Source: an uncultured Saprospiraceae bacterium (GTDB lineage Bacteria; Bacteroidota; Bacteroidia; Chitinophagales; Saprospiraceae). Taken from it: a DNA stretch of 64,000 bases. Below the pieces are notes generated by a model. The model made no database searches, had not been told where the DNA came from, and saw only the letters and a program-made list of their open reading frames with translations. The stretch spans positions 1-64,000 of the forward strand of contig CALJKQ010000046.1 in NCBI GenBank assembly GCA_937973565.1. The letters run 5' to 3'. Both the position numbers and the translations under genes were made by a program. Positions 36,208-45,045 of the stretch are shown here, piece by piece. Within the stretch, counting starts at the first letter, position 1; the number at the start of each line of letters is the position of its first letter.

Positions 36208-36438
36208 AAGTCCGATGTCGCATTACGCGTCTCGCGTCCCGGATATCGCGTCTCCGATGGTGCGTCTCGGATATCGCATGTCGCGTCTCGGATATCGCGT
36301 GTCGCGTGTCGGATATCGCGTCTCGGATATCGCATGTCCCATGTCGCGTCTCAGCTTGCGCGTGTCGCATGTCCGATGTCGCGTCTCGGTTTGCGCATAT
36401 CGCGTCTCGCGTCCCGGATAAAGCGTCTCGCAAATCAC
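36208..36438. repeat. Heptanucleotide repeat array A (33 units)
   Basis: The region divides without slippage into 33 heptamers, consensus about RTSTCGC: ATATCGC six times, ATGTCGC and GTCTCGG four times each, GTCTCGC three times. Units ending CGG are nearly always followed by ATATCGC, giving a 14-mer GTCTCGGATATCGC. Because 7 is not a multiple of 3 and units lack stops, several frames on both strands are open; I treat those as artefacts. Confidence 0.92.
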
Positions 36439-36453
36439 CAAACCATCACCCTC

Positions 36454-37524
36454 CTACCCAATCGCTTCCCCCTTCAGCTTTTCCGCATTTTCAGCCATAA
36501 TCAAAGCGTCGATGATAGCATCCAGATCGCCATTCATTACGCGGTCCAAACTGTATAAGGTAAGGTTGATGCGGTGGTCCGTCAATCGGTTTTGGGGAAA
36601 GTTGTAGGTACGGATTTTATCTGAGCGGTCGCCGGTGCCTACCAGTGAACGGCGGGCTTCTTTTTGTTCGTTGTAGGTTTTTTCTTTGGCTATGTCGGTG
36701 ATGCGCTGGTAGAGTTTTTGCAGGGCGATTTCCCTGTTTTTATGCTGCGACCTTGCTTCTGTACTTTCTGCTACTATGCCCGTAGGAAGGTGGGTAAAAC
36801 GCACCCCCGTTTCTACCTTGTTTACGTTCTGACCTCCTGCACCACTGGATCGGAAGGTATCAACTTTTAAGTCCTCCTTGCGGATGTCGATTTCTTCTTC
36901 TTCAAAAATAGGCATTACCACAACGGTTGCAGCTGAAGTATGTACCCTGCCTTTGGCTTCCGTCTCAGGCACTCTTTGTACTCTATGTGCGCCGGATTCA
37001 AATTTGAGTTTACCATAAATGTCTTCTCCATGTACTTCCAAAACTACTTTGTTGTACCCGCCCACAGAACCTTCATTGGCGTCAATTACTTCTGTCTTCC
37101 AACCTTTGGCATCAAAATAACGGGTGTACATGCGATATAGATCACCTGCAAAGATGCTGGCTTCGTCACCACCCGTGCCGGATCTGATTTCAAGAATTAC
37201 ATCCCGTGAATCTTCCGGATCCTTGGGCACGAGCAACCATTTAATTTTTTCTTCCAGTTCTGCCTTTTCAGCGGTCAGGGCCGATTCTTCTGCAGCAGCA
37301 ATTTCGCGCATTTCAGGATCGGGATCTTTTTGCATCAGACGCGCATTTTCAAGGTTCGACAAAACCATTTTGTATGCCTGTGTTGTGCTTACAATTTCTG
37401 TGAGATCCTTGTATTCTTTGTTAATTTTGGCAAATTGTTTCTGGTCACCAATAATGGCGGGGTCCGAAAGTTTTTCTTCCAGATAATAATACCTGTCTAC
37501 GATGGCCTCCAGCTTTTCAATCAT
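36454..37524 (-). CDS. prfA: Peptide chain release factor 1
   Basis: A 356-residue RF1, which reads UAG and UAA and releases the nascent chain. GGQ lies at residues 230-232 (SSGAGGQNVNK), and the tripeptide anticodon region is P186-E-T188, the PxT form of RF1 rather than the SPF of RF2. Length is normal. The 3' end lies only 15 bases from the heptanucleotide array. Confidence 0.97.
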   Translation of the reverse strand: MIEKLEAIVDRYYYLEEKLSDPAIIGDQKQFAKINKEYKDLTEIVSTTQAYKMVLSNLENARLMQKDPDPEMREIAAAEESALTAEKAELEEKIKWLLVPKDPEDSRDVILEIRSGTGGDEASIFAGDLYRMYTRYFDAKGWKTEVIDANEGSVGGYNKVVLEVHGEDIYGKLKFESGAHRVQRVPETEAKGRVHTSAATVVVMPIFEEEEIDIRKEDLKVDTFRSSGAGGQNVNKVETGVRFTHLPTGIVAESTEARSQHKNREIALQKLYQRITDIAKEKTYNEQKEARRSLVGTGDRSDKIRTYNFPQNRLTDHRINLTLYSLDRVMNGDLDAIIDALIMAENAEKLKGEAIG

Positions 37525-37571
37525 GGTTTTTTACTTTCTTGTGGGTTATATCCCGTTTTCTGATAAATGCA

Positions 37572-37603
37572 AATGCCCGGCATCCATTTGATTACCGGGC
37601 ATT
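37572..37603 (-). terminator. Probable terminator of the coiled-coil gene
   Basis: AATGCCCGG and CCGGGCATT arms with a 14-base loop, 21 bases past the stop at 37625. The following T tract is interrupted, so it may be weak. Confidence 0.5.
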
Positions 37604-37624
37604 AAAAGTTTATAGGAAAAAAAC

Positions 37625-39163
37625 CTAAGCTTCTTTCTCTGATTCCTTCTCTGATTCTTTCTCTTTGTTGTCGTCTGATGAAGAGAAAGATTCGATGGCC
37701 TGCTCTACCTTGTCTTCGAGGGCATCCATCTTTTCTTCAACCGCATCGGTAAAGGCTTCAACCTTCTCTTTGGTAATGCCCAGCTTATTGCCAACGGTCT
37801 CCAACACAGATTCTACCTTGTCTTCGGCAACATCCATTTTGTCATCCAGACTGTCCACCGCTTTTTCGATTCTGTCTTCAGCAACCTCAGCTACTGCTTT
37901 CACGGTATCAACCACGTCTTCAAAGGTATCGGTAAGGCTTTCTTTCATTGAATCGATGAATGATTCTTTTTTGCCTCCCTTGGCCACTTTGATTCTGGCA
38001 GCTGCATTCTCCAAAAGATCTGACATGGTCTCACGTTCTTCTTTGGCTGCCTCTATGCTAGTGGCAATTTTCTGCTTAACCACTTCTTTGGCTTCATTTC
38101 TCTTTTCCTCCGTTGCCTTGCGCTGCTCATCTCTCGTCATGCGGTCTTCCAATTCCTTTTTGACCTTATACATGTCCTGCAGTTTGTCATTCTTGGAGTT
38201 AATGCGCTCCTCCAGCATTTTTAGTTTTGCTTTGCGGATCTGCATTTCCAGCTGACCATCGGTTTGCTCGATCTTTTTCACCTGGAAGTCCAGATCTTGT
38301 TTATCTCGCTGTATGGATTTTTCCATCTTGCCAATGGTGTCCACAAGACCGTCATATCTGGCCTGCAACCTCGACTTGTCGTGCTCTCTGTTGCTTGGAC
38401 CTCCGGCCGGCTTTTTGTCTTTCAAGGCCTTGAAGGTGCCGTCCAGCTTGTCCCAAACGTTCTTTCGATCGTCTTTTGTCATCTGGGCTTTGTAATACTT
38501 CTCCTGAATGGACTTCATTTGCTCAAACAGGGGCTTAAGACCCAAACCTTTCTCCAGCTTTTCTTCGATCTCACGGATCTCTTCCATGAACTTGGCAGAA
38601 ACCTCGGCTGATGTTTTTTCAAATTCATTCTGGAGGTTCTTTTTAAGGTCTTTCAACTTATCGAAAAGAATGTTAGTCCTCTCTTTGAGTATGGCTGAAT
38701 GTTCTTTGAAAAGATTCTGGTCTTTGACCTGGTCTTGTACTTTGGCCCAGAAGCTTTTGGCATCGGCCCACAACTTGTCGTCATATTCCGACAACTTGTC
38801 AATTTTATCTTTCAACTCATCCAGCTCTGTTTTATACATTTCGTACAACTTGGCAGACAGCACTACAAAATGCCATTCGGCCTGTGCCCTGCTGATGAGG
38901 TCTGTTCTTTCAACTTTAATGTCATCCGGCAGTAAACTTTCGCTTACAGATAGCGGACGCTCGATTACCTGGTGGGGTTGTGGAAAATCAACGGGTTTTC
39001 CTTCTCTCCACAAATCCAGCAAAGACTGGTAAAATTCTTCGGTGGCTACTTCCAGCGGAAATACATACAACATTACTTTGTTGTCTCTTTCCAAAAGCTC
39101 CATTGCCAGCAGGATTTTCTCATTTTGGGCATTTTCTCCCCACAGAACTACTTTCGTTTTCAT
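37625..39163 (-). CDS. Large coiled-coil protein, function unknown
   Basis: A 512-residue protein. Residues 1-85 form a small folded domain (KVVLWGENAQNEKILLAMELLERDNKVMLYVFP). From there to about 400 it is long charged coiled coil (KLYEMYKTELDELKDKIDKL, MEEIREIEEKLEKGLG, EERINSKNDKLQDMYKVKK). The C-terminal 110 residues hold repeated amphipathic acidic segments (VAEVAEDRIEKAVDSLDDKMDVAEDKVESVL) and an E/K/S tail. It has no signal peptide. It may be structural or scaffold-like; I do not recognise a named family. It is monocistronic. Confidence 0.8.
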   Translation of the reverse strand: MKTKVVLWGENAQNEKILLAMELLERDNKVMLYVFPLEVATEEFYQSLLDLWREGKPVDFPQPHQVIERPLSVSESLLPDDIKVERTDLISRAQAEWHFVVLSAKLYEMYKTELDELKDKIDKLSEYDDKLWADAKSFWAKVQDQVKDQNLFKEHSAILKERTNILFDKLKDLKKNLQNEFEKTSAEVSAKFMEEIREIEEKLEKGLGLKPLFEQMKSIQEKYYKAQMTKDDRKNVWDKLDGTFKALKDKKPAGGPSNREHDKSRLQARYDGLVDTIGKMEKSIQRDKQDLDFQVKKIEQTDGQLEMQIRKAKLKMLEERINSKNDKLQDMYKVKKELEDRMTRDEQRKATEEKRNEAKEVVKQKIATSIEAAKEERETMSDLLENAAARIKVAKGGKKESFIDSMKESLTDTFEDVVDTVKAVAEVAEDRIEKAVDSLDDKMDVAEDKVESVLETVGNKLGITKEKVEAFTDAVEEKMDALEDKVEQAIESFSSSDDNKEKESEKESEKEA

Positions 39164-39231
39164 TTTTTACTTGTCAGTTAAATAATCATAATATATACTC
39201 ACGGCAGAATACGATCTGCTACTGCAAAAAC

Positions 39232-40233
39232 TTAGCCAATTAGCTTATGTTTTATTAAAAATTTTACAATTTGAATGGCATTGGTGGCAGCTCCCTTTCT
39301 CAGGTTATCTGCTACTATCCACATATTCAACGTATTTGGAGCCGATTCATCCCTGCGGATCCGACCTACAAAAACTTCATTTTTATTTTTAGCAAAAAGT
39401 GGCATCGGATATTCAAACTTGCCCGGATCATCCAAAACCACAATTCCCTCCGTTTCTTTCAACAACTTTCTTACCTCTTCGAGTTCAAAATCGTTGCTAA
39501 ATGTCACATTTACACTCTCAGAATGCCCGCCATTGACCGGCACCCTCACCGCCGTAGCCGAGACTTTGATGTTGGGATCCGAAAGAATTTTGCAGGTTTC
39601 GTTGACCAGCTTCATTTCTTCTTTGGTATACCCATTTTCGGTAAATACATCGCACTGTGGTATGCAATTTTCAAAAATAGGATAGTGATATGCCATCTGG
39701 GACTTGTCCAGGGGCTTTCCATCCCTTTCGGCTTCGTATTGGGCAACCGCTTTGGCACCCGTACCGGTAAAAGACTGGTAGGTAGATACCACAACCCTTT
39801 GAATACCATACCTTTTGTGCAAGGGGGCCAATGCCATCACCATCTGAATGGTACTACAGTTGGGATTGGCAATGATCTTGTCTTCACGGGTCAAAGCCCC
39901 GGCATTGATTTCGGGCACCACCAGCTTTTTGTCTTTATCCATCCGCCAGGCCGATGAGTTGTCTACCACTGTACACCCCACTGCTGCAAATTTTGGTGCC
40001 CATTCCAGGGAAACCGATCCTCCGGCAGAAAAAATGGCTACATCCGGGCGGGCAGCTACCGCTTCTTCCATGCTCATGATGATGTAGGGCTTGCCCATGA
40101 AGTGGATCGTTTTACCTACCGACTTCTCACTGGCTACCGGCATGTAGGTAGTGATAGGAAGCTGTTCTTCTTCCAATACCTGGTTCATTACGGTGCCAAC
40201 CAGACCGGTTACGCCTACAACTGCTAACTTCAT
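39232..40233 (-). CDS. asd: Aspartate-semialdehyde dehydrogenase
   Basis: A 333-residue NADP-dependent enzyme, reducing aspartyl phosphate to the semialdehyde for lysine/DAP, threonine and methionine synthesis. Motifs: VVGVTGLVGTVMNQVL (dinucleotide site), NPNCSTIQMVMALAPL with the catalytic Cys, TYQSFTGTGAKA and VNGGHSESVNV with the catalytic His. Length is normal. Confidence 0.96.
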   Translation of the reverse strand: MKLAVVGVTGLVGTVMNQVLEEEQLPITTYMPVASEKSVGKTIHFMGKPYIIMSMEEAVAARPDVAIFSAGGSVSLEWAPKFAAVGCTVVDNSSAWRMDKDKKLVVPEINAGALTREDKIIANPNCSTIQMVMALAPLHKRYGIQRVVVSTYQSFTGTGAKAVAQYEAERDGKPLDKSQMAYHYPIFENCIPQCDVFTENGYTKEEMKLVNETCKILSDPNIKVSATAVRVPVNGGHSESVNVTFSNDFELEEVRKLLKETEGIVVLDDPGKFEYPMPLFAKNKNEVFVGRIRRDESAPNTLNMWIVADNLRKGAATNAIQIVKFLIKHKLIG

Positions 40234-40296
40234 TGAATCGATGTATTTTTTGCCTTTACTGCTCCGTCATGCGACCGGGAACGAAAAAAAGTGGCG

Positions 40297-40304
40297 CAAA
40301 TATA
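40297..40304 (-). promoter_or_regulatory. -7 element upstream of asd
   Basis: TATATTTG on the minus strand matches TAnnTTTG, 63 bases before the asd ATG, in the divergent gap shared with the lamin-tail gene. The -33 is not clear. Confidence 0.4.
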
Positions 40305-40337
40305 GGATTTGCCGCAAAAATTTATTAATTTTATTCC

Positions 40338-42911
40338 ATGAGAAATAACGTACTGCTACTTTTAGTATTGCACGTTGTCTCCCTGAACGCTCAGTTTTTC
40401 GATAGCTTTAATGATGGAGACTTCGTCGCCAACCCTAAATGGTTGGGAAACAACACATTATTCACAGTAGATGCCCAAAACAAGCTGCGGCTCAATGCCC
40501 CGGCAGGCGGTGTGGCGTATTTATACACCCAATTGGTCTACCCCGACAGTTTTACGGCAGAATTTGAGCTGCAACTGGAGTTTAGTCCCAGCGCCTCTAA
40601 TTTTGCCCGCGTCTATTTTGCCGCCGAATCAGCGAATCCCGTCGAAGGAAGGTCCTATTTTGTGCAGGCAGGGGAAAATGGCAGCCTCGATGCCCTCCGG
40701 CTCTACCGAAGTGAAAATGGCCAGACAACCTTGCTGGCCTCGGGAAAAGAAGGTGCTCTGGCGTCTGACCCGGCTGCAGCCAGGGTTAAAATTACATTTA
40801 ACAAAGAAGGACAGCTATCCTGCAAGGCAGATTACGACTTCAATGGCAGTTATGAAGACACCTTTACGGCCCTGGATCCATCATTTAACCCTTCATCCTT
40901 TGCTTTTTTTGGTGTGGAATGCACATTTACAGCCAGCCGCAAGGACAAGTTTGTTTTCGACAACCTGGGTATCAAGGCGCTGATAGCCGATACCAGAGCT
41001 CCTTCTGCCATGGAAGCCTCAATCAAGGACAACAACCGAATTGAAATCGTTTTTGATGAACCGGTTACCGACGTAAGTGCGCTCAAGCCCACCAATTACC
41101 TCCTTTCCGGTGCTTTGCGGCCCAATGCCCTGGATTTCAACGGCAGCAATGATCGAATACAGCTTACCTTCAACCAGGGTCTGCCGGATGAAGACACGCT
41201 TCTGCTTTCTATTTCAGGCATCACGGATCTTGTGGGCAATATAGCTTCTCAACAAATATTAAAACTTATTTACCGAAGAGCGCCCAAACCGGGAGAACTC
41301 GTGCTTTCTGAAATATTGTTTGATCCTTTTGTCAATCATAGCGATTTTATCGAGGTGTTCAATGCGGGTAACAAAGCTCTATACCTCGATAGCCTGCGAA
41401 TTACCAATGGACTCAGTGGACAAGCAGTATGGCTTTTGGACAAACAGCCCTTGCTTCCGGGCACATTTAGGGCGTACACACCCAATGTAAGTCAGCTCGT
41501 AGAAACCTACAGGGTCGACTTCAACGCAGAAGTTTTCCAACAGGGGCTGCCGGCTTTCAACAACGACAAGGGCAATATCACCATCGCTACTTCCAGGGGT
41601 ATTTTGCTCGATAGTTTTACATATACCGCAGAACTCCACACCCTCGATGAAGGCGAAAATCCGGAAGGTGTAAGCCTTGAAAAAGCACATTTATCTGCCT
41701 TTGAAAACGTGGCCAACTGGGTTTCCGGGTCTGCTGTTTCTCTGTCCGCCAGTCCGGGTTCTGCCAATGTGGTAAGTCTTGACAAAACGGCTCCTTCCGT
41801 CATAAAAGTACAATCACTTTCCAACACTTCGGTCCGAATAACGTTGGACGATATTATCCGTATTCCACAGTCCACTGCATTCCGGGTTTATGAAGATTTG
41901 CAAGGTGAATTGGTGATCCGTCAGCTGACTATCCAAAAAAATGTTGTTGAACTTTATCTGGCCTCTTCTTTGTTGCCTATATCTACTTATCAATTGACAG
42001 TCAATGGCTTGAATGATAAAAATGGCAATACCCTTCGCGATACCACCGTCACTTTTGCCTTTGGCGATAAACCGCAACCGGGCAACCTCGTATTAAGTGA
42101 GGTCCTTTTTTATCCTCCTACAGGGATATCTGATTTTGTGGAAGTGTACAATGCTACCCAAAAGAACCTTCAACTGCAGGGCGTTGTCATTGTCAATGAA
42201 GACAACGGACAATCAGACAGTATTGCCGAACATTATATCTTGCCGGCAGGCCATTATGTTGCCATTTCCTCTGATACATTGGCCATCAAATCGGCCTATC
42301 CTTGTCCACCTGAGGCCCAATTTTTGGAAAACGAGCTGCCCGCACTCAATGCCGATGTGGGTATTTTACAGCTTTTCAACACAACGGGAGATTTGCTCGA
42401 TTCTTTTGCCTATTCCGAAGAACGCCACCATGTGCTCATTGACAAAGTTGACCGCAAAGGTGTAAGTTTGGAAAAAATAGTGTTACAGCCCTTTGAAAAC
42501 AGTCCCTTTAACTGGGCATCTTCCTCACAGGCAGGGGCTTATGCCAGTCCGGGCTACCAAAACAGCAATTATTTTTCAGGAGTTGCGAGCGAAGAAATGG
42601 TCAGCTTGCCTAAAAAAATATTTTCTCCCAATCAGGATGGCCAGGATGACCTCCTTGTTCTTCAATACAGCCTGCAAAAAGCCGGTTTTGTGGCAAGTCT
42701 CGACGTTTACAGTTCCGATGGTTACAAAGTAAAAAACCTGACAAACAACGAGTTATTGGGTCAAACCGGCATTATAACCTGGGATGGTACCAACGACCAT
42801 GGAAAGCCCGAAATGCTGGGCATCTACATCATTACAGGCACGCTGTTTCATCCTGATGGTCAGGTGATAAGGGTAAAAAAAGATTGTGTACTTGCGGATT
42901 TTATTGACTAA
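40338..42911 (+). CDS. Secreted lamin-tail-domain protein
   Basis: An 857-residue exported protein. Signal peptide (NNVLLLLVLHVVSLNAQ), an N-terminal jelly-roll-like domain (DSFNDGDFVANPKWLG), an SwmB/Big-like domain (RIEIVFDEPVTDVSALKPTNY), then two lamin-tail domains with G-E/N-LVLSE[IV]L-F (about 315-470 and 580-750: DFIEVFNAGNKAL and DFVEVYNATQKNL). The C terminus FSPNQDGQDDLLVLQY... GIYIITG resembles the FlgD-like/T9SS type B region. It is probably surface-exposed; the ligand is unknown. Short in-frame duplication between the two LTD copies is evident. Confidence 0.85.
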   Translation: MRNNVLLLLVLHVVSLNAQFFDSFNDGDFVANPKWLGNNTLFTVDAQNKLRLNAPAGGVAYLYTQLVYPDSFTAEFELQLEFSPSASNFARVYFAAESANPVEGRSYFVQAGENGSLDALRLYRSENGQTTLLASGKEGALASDPAAARVKITFNKEGQLSCKADYDFNGSYEDTFTALDPSFNPSSFAFFGVECTFTASRKDKFVFDNLGIKALIADTRAPSAMEASIKDNNRIEIVFDEPVTDVSALKPTNYLLSGALRPNALDFNGSNDRIQLTFNQGLPDEDTLLLSISGITDLVGNIASQQILKLIYRRAPKPGELVLSEILFDPFVNHSDFIEVFNAGNKALYLDSLRITNGLSGQAVWLLDKQPLLPGTFRAYTPNVSQLVETYRVDFNAEVFQQGLPAFNNDKGNITIATSRGILLDSFTYTAELHTLDEGENPEGVSLEKAHLSAFENVANWVSGSAVSLSASPGSANVVSLDKTAPSVIKVQSLSNTSVRITLDDIIRIPQSTAFRVYEDLQGELVIRQLTIQKNVVELYLASSLLPISTYQLTVNGLNDKNGNTLRDTTVTFAFGDKPQPGNLVLSEVLFYPPTGISDFVEVYNATQKNLQLQGVVIVNEDNGQSDSIAEHYILPAGHYVAISSDTLAIKSAYPCPPEAQFLENELPALNADVGILQLFNTTGDLLDSFAYSEERHHVLIDKVDRKGVSLEKIVLQPFENSPFNWASSSQAGAYASPGYQNSNYFSGVASEEMVSLPKKIFSPNQDGQDDLLVLQYSLQKAGFVASLDVYSSDGYKVKNLTNNELLGQTGIITWDGTNDHGKPEMLGIYIITGTLFHPDGQVIRVKKDCVLADFID

Positions 42912-42970
42912 TTTTACGTAACCATTGCTTCGGGCAGATCAGACCGTGTCGTAAGGCATAAAACCTGATT

Positions 42971-43966
42971 TTGTTCCGGATTTTTGGTCAAAATTTTATA
43001 AACACAATTTCAGAAAAACTGAAGACCCTCCTCAATCATCGGTTGGTTCATTACGGCTTCATGCTCACTATGCTGCTGTTCATCGCTTTGATCATAGCCG
43101 GACCCGAAGTCTTTTTTGTAAAGCAGTTATCAGCATATTTGCTGCACATCATGCTGGGACTTTTTGCCCTGGGTTTTTTGTTTTTATTCACTGGCTTTGA
43201 AAAGCTCATGCTCATGAGTTTTGCTGCCTGTGCTGTACTATGCGTGTTTATCAAAAACCAAAGCAACGGTGAACTGGTTTATCCCAAAGACAATTATTCC
43301 GAAAAAATTTCGGTCTGCCATATCAACCTGAGTAATGTGTATGAGGATGGTGCCATGATAGACCAACTCAAGAAAACAAATGTTGATTTGATTTCTTTCC
43401 AGGAGTTGACTCCCGAATGGGCGGGCATCCTGCAATCTGCACTGACTGCCAACTATCCGCACAGCTACCAATCGGTTAGAATCGATCCCTATGGCAAGGC
43501 ATTTTATTCCAGATACCCCATACGCATAACCGATACCCTCAGTGGATCCTTTGCACTCGACATCGCTTTGGAGGTGATCAAAAACGGACAGAGTTATAAC
43601 CTGGTTTCCACCTACCTCACCCCATCGCTAAACAGCAACAGCCTCACACTTGCCAGGACTCAAATGAAAAACATCAGCCAATACGTATTGGCACACCCCA
43701 AAAAAACGATCGTTTTGGGAGAGTTCAACATGGTGTACTGGTCAGATGAAATCCGACAATTCAGAGAAACAACCCACTTGCGCAATTCCAGGAAAGATGT
43801 AATTCCTGCCTCTTTAAGGGTGCCTTTCGATCATGTCTTTTACGCGGAAGACCTGCAATGTGTAGCGCTCAAAGACCTCATGTTGTCGCGCAAAGACAGG
43901 ATGGGCGTTTTCGCTGCTTTCCAACAAAATTTGGATCCTACCAAGGCTTCTCACAAATTTTATTGA
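42971..43966 (+). CDS. Membrane-anchored endonuclease/exonuclease/phosphatase (EEP) family protein
   Basis: Up to 331 residues from TTG 42971; ATG 43061 would give 301. Two or three N-terminal membrane helices (LTMLLFIALIIAGPEVF, LLHIMLGLFALGFLFLF) precede an EEP domain: INLSNVYED, ISFQELTPEW (catalytic Glu), RIDPYGKAFYSRYPI, a GEFNMVYWSDE segment replacing the usual GDFN, and VPFDHVFYA (catalytic His). The Asp-to-Glu change at GDFN may alter activity. The stop overlaps the GNAT start (TGATG), so the two are coupled. Confidence 0.85.
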   Translation: MFRIFGQNFINTISEKLKTLLNHRLVHYGFMLTMLLFIALIIAGPEVFFVKQLSAYLLHIMLGLFALGFLFLFTGFEKLMLMSFAACAVLCVFIKNQSNGELVYPKDNYSEKISVCHINLSNVYEDGAMIDQLKKTNVDLISFQELTPEWAGILQSALTANYPHSYQSVRIDPYGKAFYSRYPIRITDTLSGSFALDIALEVIKNGQSYNLVSTYLTPSLNSNSLTLARTQMKNISQYVLAHPKKTIVLGEFNMVYWSDEIRQFRETTHLRNSRKDVIPASLRVPFDHVFYAEDLQCVALKDLMLSRKDRMGVFAAFQQNLDPTKASHKFY

Positions 43967-44421
43967 TGGACATCCATTTCAACCATTGTGCCTTCCACGA
44001 TTTATCGGCACAGAAACTTTACGAAATTCTTCAGCTCAGACTCGAAGTTTTTGTGGTAGAACAAAACTGCCCCTATCAGGACCTCGACGGCAAAGACCAA
44101 CAGAGTACCCACATCTGGGGGACCTCCCCCTCCGGTCAAATGGTTTGCTACTGCAGGGTATTACCACCGGAGGTATCCTATGCCGGCTATGCTTCCATTG
44201 GAAGGGTCATTACTTCGTTGGATGTCAGGGGAACCGGGGCGGGTAAAAAACTAATGTTATATGCCATCGATCTGGCTCATCGGCTGTATCCGGACATAAA
44301 CATTAAAATATCCGCTCAATGCTACGCACTGCCTTTTTATGAAGCGCTGGGCTTTGTACCGGTAGGAGAAGAATACATGGAAGACGACATTCCCCACAAA
44401 GCCATGATTTTGTATTCGTGA
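43966..44421 (+). CDS. GNAT N-acetyltransferase, ElaA-like
   Basis: A 151-residue acetyltransferase: LRLEVFVVEQNCPYQDLDGKDQ (ElaA signature), GRVITSLDVRGTGAGKKLM (acetyl-CoA loop, R/Q-x-x-G-x-G/A) and YEALGFVPVGEEYMEDDIPH. It transfers acetyl from acetyl-CoA to an unknown amine. ATG 43966 overlaps the EEP stop and starts the family-like N terminus. Confidence 0.9.
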   Translation: MDIHFNHCAFHDLSAQKLYEILQLRLEVFVVEQNCPYQDLDGKDQQSTHIWGTSPSGQMVCYCRVLPPEVSYAGYASIGRVITSLDVRGTGAGKKLMLYAIDLAHRLYPDINIKISAQCYALPFYEALGFVPVGEEYMEDDIPHKAMILYS

Positions 44422-44967
44422 TTATCTTTTTGAGGTAAAACCAAAAACGGCACCACAAGCACCACCCAGTACATGCGCAAATTGAGAAACACCATCGTCC
44501 CACATCCCGTTAATTATTTCCTTGCCAATAAACAATAAGGCAATTAAGATGAAGGTGAGCGGTATCTGTCCGTCCTCTACATTGGTAAACGATACAAGAA
44601 CAATGAGCATAAACACAATACCACTGGCTCCAATCAGGCCGGTAGGTAAAAATAAAATGTTGAGTATCGCCGTAATCACTGCTGTGGCTACCAACATAAT
44701 AAGGGTCTTGCCAGATCCATATTTTTCTTCAACAATGGGGCCGAGCAACAATACAAATGTCATATTGCCCAACAAATGTTCCATCGATACATGACCCGCT
44801 ATATGACTGACCAGGCGGAACAGTGCTACCGGATTCCAAATGTTGGTTTCATTGTAAAGGGTAAACAACTTCATCATGGAATTTCCCGTCATCCTGTCCA
44901 AAAAATATACAAAAGTACAGATCAGAGCATACGACAATATGACCGGTGAATTGTATTTTAGCCTCAT
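44422..44967 (-). CDS. Rhomboid family intramembrane serine protease
   Basis: A 181-residue membrane protein of about six helices. The catalytic Ser is in GASG (S115), the catalytic His in FAHVLGG (H165), and the HVSMEHLLGNM segment (about 59-69) is the usual L1/TM2 signature. It cleaves membrane proteins within the bilayer. ATG 44967 gives a compact rhomboid; the longer frame upstream is antisense to the helicase gene and is discarded. It abuts the GNAT gene tail to tail. Confidence 0.92.
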   Translation of the reverse strand: MRLKYNSPVILSYALICTFVYFLDRMTGNSMMKLFTLYNETNIWNPVALFRLVSHIAGHVSMEHLLGNMTFVLLLGPIVEEKYGSGKTLIMLVATAVITAILNILFLPTGLIGASGIVFMLIVLVSFTNVEDGQIPLTFILIALLFIGKEIINGMWDDGVSQFAHVLGGACGAVFGFTSKR

Positions 44968-45045
44968 TAATCCCAATTTTAATTGGCCCAAAAATAAACC
45001 AAAAAAGTCATTTCGATATTGTAGTCCTGTCATCCGATATACCAA

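Noticed and set aside
36092..36433. Open frames on both strands inside the heptamer array (+109 and -78 codons)
   Set aside because: A 7-nt repeat without stop words keeps several frames open. The products are 7-residue repeats of R/S/D and change with strand; no start context or homology.
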